Shown here one piece after another: positions 23,143 through 34,859 of a DNA stretch of 64,000 bases (its first letter is position 1; the number at the start of each line of letters is the position of its first letter). Below the pieces are notes generated by a model. That model was not told the origin of the DNA, ran no database searches, and saw only the letters and a program-made list of their open reading frames with translations. A program made the translations under genes and the position numbers. Origin of the DNA: Spisula solida (lineage: Eukaryota; Mollusca; Bivalvia; Venerida; Mactridae); NCBI GenBank assembly GCA_947247005.1, contig OX365956.1:69501-133500 (forward strand). The letters run 5' to 3'.

Positions 23143-23334
23143 TTCACACTAAATGAACCAATAGTTCACCTAATCTGTCACATCTCCTCAAGCAGAACAA
23201 TTGTTCTCATTGATTTCTCCTTCTGGCCCTATCAGATGATTCTGATCTAAGTGTTTGCTTCTCCTACAAGTATCACGGTTCTATTGCAATTTTGTTCATG
23301 ATTGCATTTTTCACTCAGACTAGAAGTTGTAACT

Positions 23335-24222
23335 TTAGCCAATATAAACATGCCTATATTAGGGAACACACATACTAAAGGTTAGGGTGGAATAAAGTCC
23401 TAGAATATCATATAAACATGTCTATATTAGGGAATAAACACACTAAAGGTTAGGGTGGAATAAAGTCCTAGAATATCATATAAACATGCCTATATTAGGG
23501 AATAAACGTACTAAAGGTTAGGATGGAATAAAGTCCTAGAATATCATATAAACATGTCTATATTAGGGAATAAACGTACTAAAGGTTAGGATGGAATAAA
23601 GTCCTAGAATATCATATAAACATGCCTATATTAGGGAATAAACGTACTAAAGGTTAGGATGGAATAAAGACCTAGAATATCATATAAACATGCCTATATT
23701 AGGGAATACACATACTAAAGGTTAGGGTGGAATAAAGTCCTAGAATATCATATAAACATGTCTATATTAGGGAATAAACACACTAAAGGTTAGGATGGAA
23801 TAAAGTCCTAGAATATCATATAAACATGTCTATATTAGGGAATAAACATACTAAAGGTTAGGATGGAATAAAGTCCTAGAATATCATATAAACATGTCTA
23901 TATTAGGGAATAAACATACTAAAGGTTAGGATGGAATAAAGTCCTAGAATATCATATAAACATGTCTATATTAGGGAATAAACATACTAAAGGTTAGGAT
24001 GGAATAAAGTCCTAGAATATCATATAAACATGTCTATATTAGGGAATAAACGTACTAAAGGTTAGGATGGCATAAAGTCCTAGAATATCATATAAACATG
24101 TCTATATTAGGGAATAAACGTACTAAAGGTTAGGATGGCATAAAGTGCTAGAATATCATATAAACATGTCTATATTAGGGAATAAACACACTAAAGGTTA
24201 GGGTGGAATAAAGTTCTAGAAT
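23335..24222 (+). repeat. 68-bp minisatellite, about 13 copies
   Basis: ATATAAACATGTCTATATTA, GGGAATAAACGTACTAAAGG and TTAGGATGGAATAAAGTCCT recur every 68 bp. CATGCC/CATGTC, ACACAC/ACGTAC and GGAATA/GGCATA variants mark sub-blocks. Confidence 0.93.
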
Positions 24223-24679
24223 ACCATCATTTTCTGCAGATTACAGTTATTGTGGTATAACCGCTTTAACGAAATATATAATGAACAAGTTTGTAGTATA
24301 TGAAGGTTTTATTAGAACAAAATACATGTTAAATGTTAGAGAATGAATGATAAATATAGTACGGAGAATTTGATACTACTCTAGACCTTCTTTTAGCATA
24401 ATTTAACAGCTGATATGTTTTCTTTATTTATAACCCTGGTTGTATGTTTTCATAAGCGGGAAATATCAGGAAGATGCTCGAGGTGTAATACCAACACAAA
24501 TCTAAAGGACCAATATTACACCAATTGCTCGCGGAAATTTATATATTCCAAACAGGGGCCTTGTAATATATTCATGCATAAAGGTCAGGATCAGGTGAAA
24601 TTCTCTGTGCTATATCAACATGAAGAAAACATGAACATGTTTTGCATTGAGTAATAGTTAAATATAAATACTTTAACAT
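24223..24679 (+). other. No feature recognised
   Basis: Unique sequence; a 79-codon ORF (24415-24654) has no recognisable domain. Confidence 0.5.
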
Positions 24680-25278
24680 AATTATACCCCCCCCCCGCAC
24701 AACGAGTTGTAAGGGGGTATACTGGATTCAGCTTGTCTGTCAGTCAGTCTGTCCGTAGACCCATTCTTGTGGACGTAACTCCTCCTACAGTTTTTTCAGC
24801 ATTTGCTTCAAACTTAAACAGATGAACAACCTTAACATGTAGATGTGCATAAAGAAAAGAATTTGCGCTGCGACAATTTTTACAGAATTATGGCCCTTTG
24901 TATTTTTATGCACTCTACAATATATAGTGAACAGTTCTTGTGGACGCAACTTCTCTTACAGTTTTTGCAGCATTTGCTTCAAACTTTAACAGATGAACAA
25001 CCCCAACATGTAGATGTGCATAAAGGAAAGAATTTGGGCTCTGGCGAATTTTGACAGAATTATGGCCCTTTGTACTTTTATGCACTATACAATATATAGT
25101 GAACATTTCTTGTGAACGTAACTTCTCCTACAGTTTTTGCAGCATTTCCTTCAAACTTTAACAGATGAACAACCTCAACATGTAGATGTGCATGAAGCAA
25201 AAAATTAGCTGCAATGATTTTTGCCACACGGGGGGGGGGGGGGGGGGTATATTAGTCTGCCGAATGACAGTTCTAGTT
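24680..25278 (+). mobile_element. Pearl-like non-autonomous element, copy 2
   Basis: Same layout as the copy at 4422-5013: AATTATACCCC start, GTCTGTCAGTCAGTCTGTCC tetranucleotide run, 172-bp core repeated about 2.5 times, and GGGGTATATTAGTCTGCC then GACAGTTCTAGTT end. The homopolymers at the two ends are longer here (about 11 C and about 18 G). The two copies align across their whole length, which defines the element's boundaries. Confidence 0.75.
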
Positions 25279-26430
25279 GATTTTTGTGGGCATTCAATTT
25301 TGTAGATTTCTGTTAAATGTCAGTTTAGTTTGATTGTTGAGGAATAAACAAAAATTTACATTTGACCAAATAGAACCAAAGCAATATTCTATTTGGTGTG
25401 TACATAGAGTGGTATGGCCTCCAACTCTAGGTTGATGAGATTTGTATAACATTATATATAACAAACAATAGATTTATGAAACTATAGGGAGACGAACACA
25501 TGTTAATCTGTTACCAGAGGAGGTTCCTATAAGTTCACAGCATTATGTATCATGTAATAACCATGCTTATTATAAATAATGTCATGAACATCAGTTAATG
25601 TTTTTGTTCCTCTGTACAAGAGTTCTGAGTTTAAACCTCAGGAACAACAATCAATTACAAGATGTGTTTCAAAATTGAAACCAGCTTGAAGTCACATTTT
25701 TCTTGCAAATGTAAGGTTTGTATTTATTATAGTGTCCATTTTCTCAGCCACTTGGAATTATTACTGCTACAACTTTAAATGTCAGGCACCAAATGTGAAG
25801 GCACACAGTAACTATTCAACATTGACCCTGCAATCCATATAATCCAGAATGGATTTAAACTGTTTGGTGGAGAGGGGGGGGGTTGTATATGACACTGTGT
25901 TCACCAGAAAAGTTGAAGTCTGTGAGTTCTGTATTTAATACTTAGTGAGAACATCTGCTTACCAGTATTGACATTCTATATTATCTTCATCAATGATAGT
26001 TTAGTTCATAATGTGTTGGGAACTTTATCATTACCTGTCATCCCATTATACAAAACTGCCATCTTATTATACACAAGACATTTCATATCAATCAACTTTT
26101 AATAGAATCAACCCTATTGAGAACATTATCATATCAGTCATAAAAATACTGAATGTCATCAGTTTTGTTTGCTGCCATCTTGAGATGTGTTAATTCATTC
26201 AAGGAGACTTTATTTCCCACAGACTTTTACCTTCCTAGACTCGGATGGTTTTCTTTTAATCTGTTTTCTCAATTTTTCAATTTCCTTTCATTTCCTATTG
26301 TATGTATGTCCATTAAACAGTGAGTGAGAATTCAGAGATTAGACTTGTAGTAGTTATAACATAAAGAAGAACACAAATTGTCTCTTGTGAGAAATCTGAC
26401 AGAAATTCTACTGTAACCACAGATAGGTTT
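25279..26430 (+). other. No feature recognised
   Basis: 1.15 kb of AT-rich unique sequence with a G run near 25875. No exon recognised. Confidence 0.5.
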
Positions 26431-26543
26431 TGACAAACTGATGCTAATTTTAGATATAAAACAAAGTAAAACCATTATTCTGGTTTTTGACAAACTGATG
26501 CTAATTTTAGATATAAAACAAAGTCAAACCATTATTCTGGTTA
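26431..26543 (+). repeat. 57-bp tandem duplication (2 copies)
   Basis: TGACAAACTGATGCTAATTT with AGATATAAAACAAAGT occurs twice, 57 bp apart, with one substitution. Confidence 0.93.
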
Positions 26544-26593
26544 GGTTTCTTCTAAATTCTGTGATTGGTATTCATTGTATTGTGTTAAAATGA

Positions 26594-27215
26594 GAGATAT
26601 GTATGTCAGGGATGTATGCTATATGTATGTCAGGGATGTATGCTATATGTATGTCAGGGATGTATGTTATATGTATGTCAGGGATGTATGCTATATGTAT
26701 GTCAGGCATGTATGCTATATATATGTCAGGGATGTATGCTATATATATGTCAGGGATGTATGCTATATATATGTCAGGGATGTATGCTATATATATGTCA
26801 GGGATGTATGCTATATATATGTCAGGGATGTATGCTATATGTATGTCAGGGATGTATGCTATATGTATGTCAGGCATGTATGCTATATATATGTCAGGGA
26901 TGTATGTTATATGTATGTCAGGGATGTATGCTATATATATGTCAGGGATGTATGTTATATGTATGTCAGGGATGTATGCTATATGTATGTCAGGGATGTA
27001 TGTTATATGTATGTCAGGGATGTATGCTATATGTATGTCAGGGATGTATGTTATATGTATGTCAGGGATGTATGCTATATATATGTCAGGGATGTATGTT
27101 ATATGTATGTCAGGGATGTATGCTATATGTATGTCAGGGATGTATGTTATATGTATGTCAGGGATGTATGCTATATGTATGTCAGTGATGTATGCTATAT
27201 GTATGTCAGGGATGC
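26594..27215 (+). repeat. 24-bp minisatellite, about 26 copies
   Basis: GTATGTCAGGGATGTATGCT then ATAT, with GTTATAT/GCTATAT and GGCATG variants. A 24-bp unit without stops leaves all three + frames open (190-226 codons) and one - frame (101 codons); none is credible as a gene. The last part alternates GCT and GTT units, a 48-bp dimer. Confidence 0.95.
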
Positions 27216-27492
27216 TACAGAATTCTGTATGAAATTAAAGGTCTTCCTGGTGTAAATCATTGTATGCTATATGTATGTCAGGGATGCTACAGAATTCTGT
27301 ATGAAATTAAAGGTCTTCCTGGTGTAAATCATTGTATGCTATATGTATGTCAGGGATGCTACAGAATTCTGTATGAAATTACACGTCTTCCTGGTATAAG
27401 TCATTGTATGCTATATGTATGTCAGGGATGGCACAGAATTCTGTATGAAATTAAAGTCTTCCTGGTGTAAATCATTGTATGCTAGATAATAC
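27211..27492 (+). repeat. 72-bp composite repeat, 4 copies, grown out of the 24-bp array
   Basis: Each unit joins TATGCTATATGTATGTCAGG (the 24-bp unit) to CTACAGAATTCTGTATGAAA and GTCTTCCTGGTGTAAATCAT, the sequence flanking the array. One 24-bp unit and 48 bp of flank were therefore duplicated together. Confidence 0.93.
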
Positions 27493-27651
27493 ATCTAGGC
27501 AATCATTTATAGTTCTCTGTAGAAGCAAGAAACAGTTCTTTGTGTTGGCATCAGCATCAACATCAAATGTTTAACTGTCAAATATTCTTGGAAGTTTATT
27601 AATATATTGTGTTGAGTACCAGATGACCATAAAAATCACAAATTATGAAAA

Positions 27652-28115
27652 ACCTTTGTAACTGTTTTCAGTTATATAGCTAGCATTTGTTACTGTTTCC
27701 AGTTATATAGCTAGCATTTGTTACTGTTTCCAGTTATATAGCTAGCATTTGTTACTGTTTCCAGTTATATAGCTAGCATTTGTTACTGTTTTCAGTTATA
27801 TAGCTAGCATTTGTAACTGTTTTCAGTTATATAGCTAGCATTTGTTACTGTTTTCAGTTATATAGCTAGCATTTGTTACTGTTTTCAGTTATATAGCTAG
27901 CATTTGTTACTGTTTCCAGTTATATAGCTAGCATTTGTTACTGTTTTCAGTTATATAGCTAGCATTTGTTACTGTTTCCAGTTATATAGCTAGCATTTGT
28001 TACTGTTTTCAGTTATATAGCTAGCATTTGTTACTGTTTCCAGTTATATAGCTAGCATTTGTTACTGTTTCCAGTTATATAGCTAGCATTTGTAACTGTT
28101 TCCAGTTATATAGCT
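27652..28115 (+). repeat. 31-bp minisatellite with a splice-acceptor-like motif, about 15 copies
   Basis: TTATATAGCTAGCATTTGTT followed by ACTGTTTTCAG or ACTGTTTCCAG. Every unit ends in a pyrimidine-rich tract plus CAG on the + (PSMD1 sense) strand. Confidence 0.95.
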
Positions 28116-28570
28116 TGTATATCTTGCAAACTTTCAGTGGAGGGTCCATATAAAGTCATCCCTGGATGCATCTACCAAGTAACATAGTGTGATTTATTAA
28201 CACATAACATATTTTGACATACGATTTGCAATGAACAATGAGATTTCCAGCATGTTTCAATTAGAATTTCTTATTCAAACCATTTAATATGGTAACATTA
28301 AATAACTTGTATTTTAATGGCCATCTGTAGTTGTGCACCTTATTATCATATATAAAACATCCACCATACAGAAATAAATACATCCACCATTTTGTTTTAA
28401 TACCATCTGCTATATAATCTTTTATTGGAATCTGATAAACACCAAAAAACAACAACATTGAAACAAACAAAAAGATAATTTGACAAAGAATAGTTTCCTT
28501 CTTGAACTTTGTTTAGGTTGCAATATTAGAGACACATACTATTCACTCTGATAGTCAGATAGGTTACCAT
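28116..28570 (+). other. No feature recognised
   Basis: Unique sequence downstream of the receptor's 3' end; the 69-codon minus ORF has no domain. Confidence 0.5.
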
Positions 28571-28785
28571 ATATCTTCGCACATAAGTCGGGTAAAAGGT
28601 GTCCATAAAATTTCAAGAAGTCACTTTTTTACCATGACCCATGCTTTAATATTGACATAATTAATTACTTTAATCCGTCATAACTTGTTCTTCATATATC
28701 AGATTTTTTGTCATTATCTAAGTCTGGTTGACTTTTTGGACTTTTATTTAACTTGATTTTTACCGGCTTATGGTCGAGTATATAT
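28571..28785. mobile_element. Small TIR element (MITE-like) just 3' of the receptor stop codon
   Basis: The left end ATATCTTCGCACATAAGTCG and the inverse of the right end, ATATACTCGACCATAAGCCG, match over about 24 bp with few differences, both followed by GTAAAA or TAAAAA. Total about 215 bp with no ORF. On the minus strand it contains AATAAA (plus 28743-28748). Target duplication is unclear because the flanks are AT repeats. Confidence 0.65.
28743..28748 (-). promoter_or_regulatory. Candidate polyadenylation signal for the 5-HT2 receptor mRNA
   Basis: AATAAA on the minus strand, 66 nt after the TAG stop and inside the MITE-like element. If used, the 3' UTR would be under 100 nt. Another candidate lies at 28193-28198. 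Confidence 0.3.
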
Positions 28786-28814
28786 TGGGGCTAGCTGTGT
28801 TTGTCATTTTAATC

Positions 28815-30925
28815 CTATCTTCCAACACTTTTAATAGAAGCTAAATCATTTGGAAAGCGATCTTGCATTCCATTATACAAGACAGTGACTGTTTGTCTTC
28901 TATCATTGATTAGAGTAGCATGTTGACTTGGGTTGCTAGAGCGATTGGTCTGTGTGCTAGTAGGTTCAGTACACAGATGACAGGAGATTATCTTGATAAA
29001 TGTTCGTCTGAATGCTGTATTAAACATGGTATATATTATAGGGTTAGCTAAAGATGCTATATATCCCATCCATACAAATGATGACATCATCTCTGCTGTT
29101 ATATATTTAACACAAGAACTACAGGCAGCTGATAGAATATTGGCACTAAAAAATGGAGTCCATAGAATCACAAACACAGCAAATATAATTCCTAAAACTT
29201 TGGATGCTTTCTGTTCATTTGAGTTTGTTTTGGATGAAACAAGATTTTTAATTCCATGTCTTCTTTTACTACACTTGTATATAAAACGTTTAATACTTCC
29301 TGGTTTTCTTAATGTATGATTTATTTGATTCAATGATTTATCTGAATCATAGCTTGCTCTCTTGTAGTGTAGACCATTGGTTAGAGCACTATATTCTGTG
29401 TCAGGTTTTCTATGTGAGTTAAACATACCATTTGATGTACTATTTACATCCAGTTTGTACATATACACTGATGTAGGTCGTAGTCGTATATTCAATAATT
29501 CCGATGCATTTTCTGAAGATGTATCGAGGTCGTCTAGAGAGTCCATAGTATCACTATCTCTTCCTTCATCTCTTCCTTCACTATGTTTGCCTTTTATGTC
29601 CTTGTCTTTATCACCGTGTTCCTCAACATGCTCCTCACCTTCTCTCTGTCGTGTTCTAGTATCAACACGTGAATTATGAAGAACTATATCATTAACAGAA
29701 GAATTGATGAGTTGTTGTTTAGCCTTCTCCATAGCTTTAAGTTTCCTTTCTTGTTTGGCTTCTCTCAGACATTGGTCCATTTCTTCTTGTATCTCATAGA
29801 AATGGTGGCACCATTCTACAGACTTGTAGTCTCGATTAAGTCCATTTCCTAATTTTAAACTTTCAAATAATTCTCCCTCATTAGACTTAGATTCAGTGAA
29901 GTTAGAGCAGGATACTGAGAGTTGAATGTTGTTTGGTTTTTCGTATGATTTTGGAATTCTTAAACTCATATGGTTAGATAAAGGATAGTTCTTATGGTTT
30001 ATTCTTGGTCTATATCTAGAACTACTAGATGACTGACTGAATGATCTAGATAATTTCTCAGTACTTGATGAAAGTAATGCAGAGAATTCATCTTCGTCAT
30101 CAGTAGATGGACTCTGAACATGTACAGTAGTCATAGGTACAGTTAGTGCTACGTTACTGTTGATGTGTTCTGTAGAATTAGCTAGATAAGAATGTTTACC
30201 ATTCTCCACAATGTCACTAACATCTTCCTGTTGGTCATCATGCTCATGATTGTTGGTAGTTATTGCCTTGTGGGCACCAGATATATCAGATCCTTGATTA
30301 GCTTCATTACGTAAATCCATTAAAGTTTTAAGTTCAGTTTGTAAATCAGACATTGTACAGTCTGACTGATTATATTTATCTATACACGGAGTTCTCAGTA
30401 GTGAGCTGACATCAGTATGACTCTCTCGTCTAGAGTCAGAACTAGGTGGAGATAGTAGAGTAGTTAGTCTAGTCTTGTCCTGGGAATGACTGATATTTCG
30501 CGGTCGCATTCGGAAGTTTGATCTTTCAACAGTTCTCATCATTTGTTGATTCTGCCATAGAATACGTATTGTTAACATGTAGGTTAGGATCATAATGCAC
30601 AGAGGTACATAGAACGCAAATATTGAGCCATAGATTGCAAATTCCTTTAAAGTTATTACACAAAGTTGCTCGTTAAACACAGTTGCTTCATCAATCAGAC
30701 CATAGATACATATAGGACTGCTGATGGTGATTGATACAGCCCATACAAACACAATCTTCACAGCAACCATGCTCTTTGTTTTATTACGTCCATACTGCAT
30801 CGGATATTTGAGGGTGAAATAACGATCCATACTCATTGTACACATATGCCATATAGAGGCGGTACACATGAGTACATCCATAGTGATCCAGAATGTACAG
30901 TACTCTGCTCCCAGTGGGAAATAAC
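28815..30925 (-). CDS. HTR2: 5-HT2-type serotonin receptor, exon 2 (residues 95-797)
   Basis: Second coding exon of a class A aminergic GPCR, joined in phase 1 to exon 1 (60406-60688). Acceptor TTTGCAG, then GYFPLGAEYC. Visible landmarks: extracellular disulfide Cys104 and Cys183; Asp111 (3.32, amine binding); DRY at 128-130; Trp156 (TM4); GSIFA in TM5 with Gly 5.42 and Ala 5.46, as in vertebrate 5-HT2B/2C; Pro202; NEQKASKVLGI and WTPFF in TM6 (Trp683); WMGY and NPIIY (722-726) in TM7; possible palmitoyl cysteines 743 and 746. The TASIWH, GRNKTK and KIVFVW segments are typical of protostome 5-HT2 receptors, normally Gq-coupled. The third intracellular loop (about 219-660, some 440 residues) is far longer than in vertebrates, Ser-rich, with a charged EEMDQCLREAKQERK helix and a Glu/Asp/Lys-rich tract. 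The TAG stop is at 28815-28817. Confidence 0.88.
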
Positions 30926-31835
30926 CTGCAAATATAGAAATAAATGCAAATAAATATTCATACCATACAAATTTGTACTCATTTGCAGCTTAAATCTTGA
31001 AATCATGCAGTTTTCCACAAAAATGAAGTTTACCTTGACAAAATCATTCCCCATGTAACCAAATTGCCATTATTTTTCCCCCTAATTAAAAGTAATGGCC
31101 CTTTCCAAGGTGCGAAAAAGCCATTCATACAAATTTGCACTCGTTTGCTGCATAACAATAGCCTTCCATGAACATTTGACAGATTTTCCTCCATGTGGAG
31201 AATGGGAGGCAAGATTAGACTCCAGTATTACGAGCATTGAATCCAAGATAGGAGTTTCTCTGAAACATTTTATCTTGGTATTTTTGGAGAGTTGGTTTAT
31301 GAGAATTTTATGAGAATTGATTCAATGACTGGATAATTCTCATCAGTGATATAGACACTTTAGTGCAGACATTGTTCAATTTCAAACTCTATGACTGACA
31401 GCCATTACTTAGTTGTCGCCTTACACTTAACACTAATGGTCGTCATTCTTGTCATGTTCATGATCTAGGACCGTTCCTACCCAAGGAAAAAAACATTGAA
31501 AAAAATTCTTCGTGTATAAAAATGGCTTTCAGGCAAAATAAAGATTTAATTATTTCTTTATTCCATTGTCAACCTTTTTACATTGCAATTATTGTCCAAT
31601 AAACCATATGAAGATGGTATACATGCCTATTATGAACATCAGAATATGAACTGAAGTAGGTGTCAGCTTGTGGAACAAAGGGTTTATGAAGAAATCTCTC
31701 TATATGAACCAGCTACCAAAATACGCAAATGATATGTCCAAATGATGTCTGAATTATTTAGATTGCCAACTGTCTCATGTTTTCAAGAAATGTTAAATGC
31801 TGAGTTGAGTAGGAGCATAAATATAAAATATAATG
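30926..31835 (-). other. Start of the 29.5-kb 5-HT2 intron (3' end side), nothing else recognised
   Basis: The receptor intron spans 30926-60405, holding the arrays and elements listed between those points. This first stretch is unique AT-rich sequence; two short segments containing CATACAAATTTG (near 30964 and 31127) are related. No exon seen. Confidence 0.6.
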
Positions 31836-32152
31836 TGCAGATTGTATACAAGCTTTGTTATTTCAACCAGTCTGTTCAGATTTCAACCTGTCTACATGGT
31901 CTATAATTCCAGGGAATCTATGTCAAATTATATGTGTAGATTGTATACAAGCTTTGTTATTTCAACCAGTCTGTTCAGATTTCAACCTGTCTACATGGTC
32001 TATAATTCCAGAGAATCTATGTCAAATTACAAGCTTTGTTATTTCAACCAGTCTGTTCAGATTTCAACCTGTCTACATGGTCTATAATTCCAGAGAATCT
32101 ATGTCAAATTATATGTGCAGATTGTATACAAGCTTTGTTATTTCAACCAGAT
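31836..32152 (+). repeat. 99-bp tandem repeat, about 3.2 copies
   Basis: CAGATTGTATACAAGCTTTG, TTATTTCAACCAGTCTGTTC and CTACATGGTCTATAATTCCA recur. One internal copy lacks the ATATGTGTAGATTGTATA part, making it shorter. Confidence 0.9.
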
Positions 32153-32878
32153 TTGAATTTGAAATATTTGACATAATGAGATTACAAGAATTTCTGCAGT
32201 AAAAGAAATTGATTAAAATACTGATTTGTTAGCCTGAGTTCAACTATCGCTGTGATGGACAGTTGGTTGGCATGAAATTATGTGTGGATTTTCTTATTGC
32301 TTAAACAGCTGGTGTGGTGTGATATTGCTTTTATGAAAAAGCAGGAAACTTTTGTATATAAAGCTCTGTATGATATAGAATTCATTGTCATACATTCCAC
32401 AGTGGATTGTCGGTACAGGAGAGAACATTATTGCTCATCCAGAGTTTATACAATGTGACATTGACCTATCAACTTGATGGTAAAAGTTTGAATGCTGTTA
32501 TTCTGGTCCCAATCACCGGAGTCATGTAATACCATTGGATTGTGAAATTGAATTTTGATCTTTATAAAACAACATAATTATGTAAAATTAGAGTTTCTAG
32601 TGTAGTATCAACAATGTTTTTGGCAGTATGTGTATCCTATGTTGCTTATTCATAAGTATACAAGGCTGCATTTTCTATAGTTTGATGTGATCCTACTTAT
32701 AACTTATTTAATATGTTTGTTATTTCTATTTTCAGGTAAGTGTTTCATTGGCTACATATAGTTAGATGTTCTACCATTGAGTAGATGTTCTACTGATGTC
32801 AGTTATACTGCTCCCTGATACAGGTTGGATAAACACTGCAGGGATAATACAGGGTAACAACCAACAGCACATCCCATA
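32153..32878 (+). other. No feature recognised
   Basis: Unique AT-rich intronic sequence. Confidence 0.5.
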
Positions 32879-33172
32879 AACATCCAATGCCACAACCCAT
32901 TAACATCCAATGCCACAACCCATTAACATCCAATGCCACAACCCATTAACATCCAATGCCACAACCCATTAACATCCAATGCCACAACCCATTAACATCC
33001 AATGCCACAACCCATTAACATCCAATGCCACATCCCATTAACATCCAATGCCACATCCCATTAACATCCAATGCCACATCCCATTAACATCCAATGCCAC
33101 AACCCATTAACATCCAATGCCACAACCCATTAACATCCAATGCCACAACCCATTAACATCCAATGCCACAAC
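32879..33172 (+). repeat. 23-bp minisatellite, about 13 copies
   Basis: CATCCAATGCCACAACCCAT then TAA. Three adjacent central copies share ACATCCC, a variant spread by local duplication. C-rich on this strand. Confidence 0.95.
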
Positions 33173-33705
33173 CCCTTTACCTAGATTTCTTCCTTTGTCT
33201 CTTAAATACAGATTATCTGATGAAATATAATATTCACATTTTATTGATACTTTACACAGTCATTTATAAATGATTTCATCCAATTTCAAAAGCATGAAAC
33301 GTTATAATCAATATCAGAAAAAACAAACATTTATTCAATGAATCATGATACTTCATTTTGATTCAGAATGAAATGAATTCATTGGCATACTAATACTAGT
33401 ACTAGCTTGTATACAATATATAGTTTGTAGACCATTCTATTGGTCAAGAACATAAAACATGTTGTCTTATATTGCCTTGACTCTGTCCTTGATATTATAG
33501 TAGTAGATGTTTAGCAGGAAATTATAGAATGAGAGATAATGTTGACACTTTATTCTCTAGCTTGAAGCTTCTGATTAGATTATCTGTCAGCTGATTAACT
33601 TGCCTCTCTATGCTTCACTCCTCACTCACTATCATGCTTAATGAAGACAAACTCATTCCATTTATAAATTTGACAAATTTATCATCAATGATTATGGTTA
33701 GACAA
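33173..33705 (+). other. No feature recognised
   Basis: Unique AT-rich intronic sequence. Confidence 0.5.
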
Positions 33706-33890
33706 ATGTTGCTTATACACAGTTAAACGTACAACGACACTTTGCAGAAAGCTTACTGAATAGGCTTGGTTGTTATACACAGTTAAACGTACAACGACAC
33801 TTTGCAGAAAGCTTACTGAATAGGCTTGGTTGTTATACACAGTTAAACGTACAACGACACTTTGCAGAAAGCTTACTGAAAAGCCTTGGT
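33706..33890 (+). repeat. 60-bp tandem repeat, 3 copies
   Basis: TTATACACAGTTAAACGTAC, AACGACACTTTGCAGAAAGC and TTACTGAATAGGCTTGGTTG recur with exact 60-bp spacing. An 89-codon minus ORF runs through it and is a by-product. Confidence 0.95.
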
Positions 33891-34658
33891 AGAGTATTAT
33901 CATATATTTACGCAGTTCCTCAGTGTTTAGAGTATTCTCAGGACAACCAAGCACTCCCTTCCAGAGAACACAATAGCAGGTTGGAGCCTTAAGAAGTAGG
34001 GGCTGTTATGATTAAATTGTATGTAATTGGTGCTGTTAGATTAAAAATTTCGTTGTCTTCCCAAAATGGAAACTACCTCTCCAAAATCAGTAGCTTAGGA
34101 CAAGCTAAAAAAGGGGCTCAAATGATCCCTGAAATTGGGAACAAAGCTGTTTCATCTTACGTCACAAATAGAATAATCTGACTGAATACTCATTGTTCAA
34201 CTGTTCTTAGAATTAAGTGTTAAGTTTATTTTGCAAGTTTCTTAATTAGATATTTCTCCGAACACAAAAATTTCTATCTTTAATAAGATATTGTGAAATA
34301 TTTTTTTGTTAGGAAAATAATTAATTTAACTTAAGAACTTAATTAAGACTGATGTATTATGCAGTCAGACTCATTTAGTACAGGAACCAGTTATAATTAT
34401 TTACAAGTTGTGTATTAAGCCGTTACTCCATTGATAACTACATTCATATGCATAACTCATGTCCATCATTTATTTTCAAATAATGAGTAATGAAGGGGAC
34501 TTAATCCAATTATAGAAATGGACTTAACAAGAGTTTCGTCAAGGGAGATCATTCTTAATAGTTGTTCCCAAAAGCTGCACATATGAGATAATGTGTTACC
34601 AAAATAGTTATGTATGTATAAAGTAAATATATATGAAATGTGAGTTAGTTAAATGCTG
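33891..34658 (+). other. No feature recognised
   Basis: Unique AT-rich intronic sequence. Confidence 0.5.
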
Positions 34659-34756
34659 TACTGCATGTAACCTGATGCCTGGTACTGCATGTAACCTGAT
34701 GCCTGGTACTGCATGTAACCTGATGCCTGGTACTGCATGTAACCTGATGCCTGGTA
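34659..34756 (+). repeat. 24-bp tandem repeat, 4 copies
   Basis: TACTGCATGTAACCTGATGC then CTGG, four identical copies. Confidence 0.95.
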
Positions 34757-34859
34757 TAAAGTCCATAGTTAATGCTTATTCTGTCTTGGCACCATTAAGC
34801 AACATAATAATAAACAGAAATGCATGGCCCTTAAAGTTATTATGTCTATCTCTTAATGA

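Noticed and set aside
24415..24654. 79-codon ORF as a gene
   Set aside because: No homology recognised, no splice sites, length expected by chance.
26572..27255. Four overlapping ORFs (101-226 codons)
   Set aside because: Produced by a 24-bp stop-free repeat in several frames.
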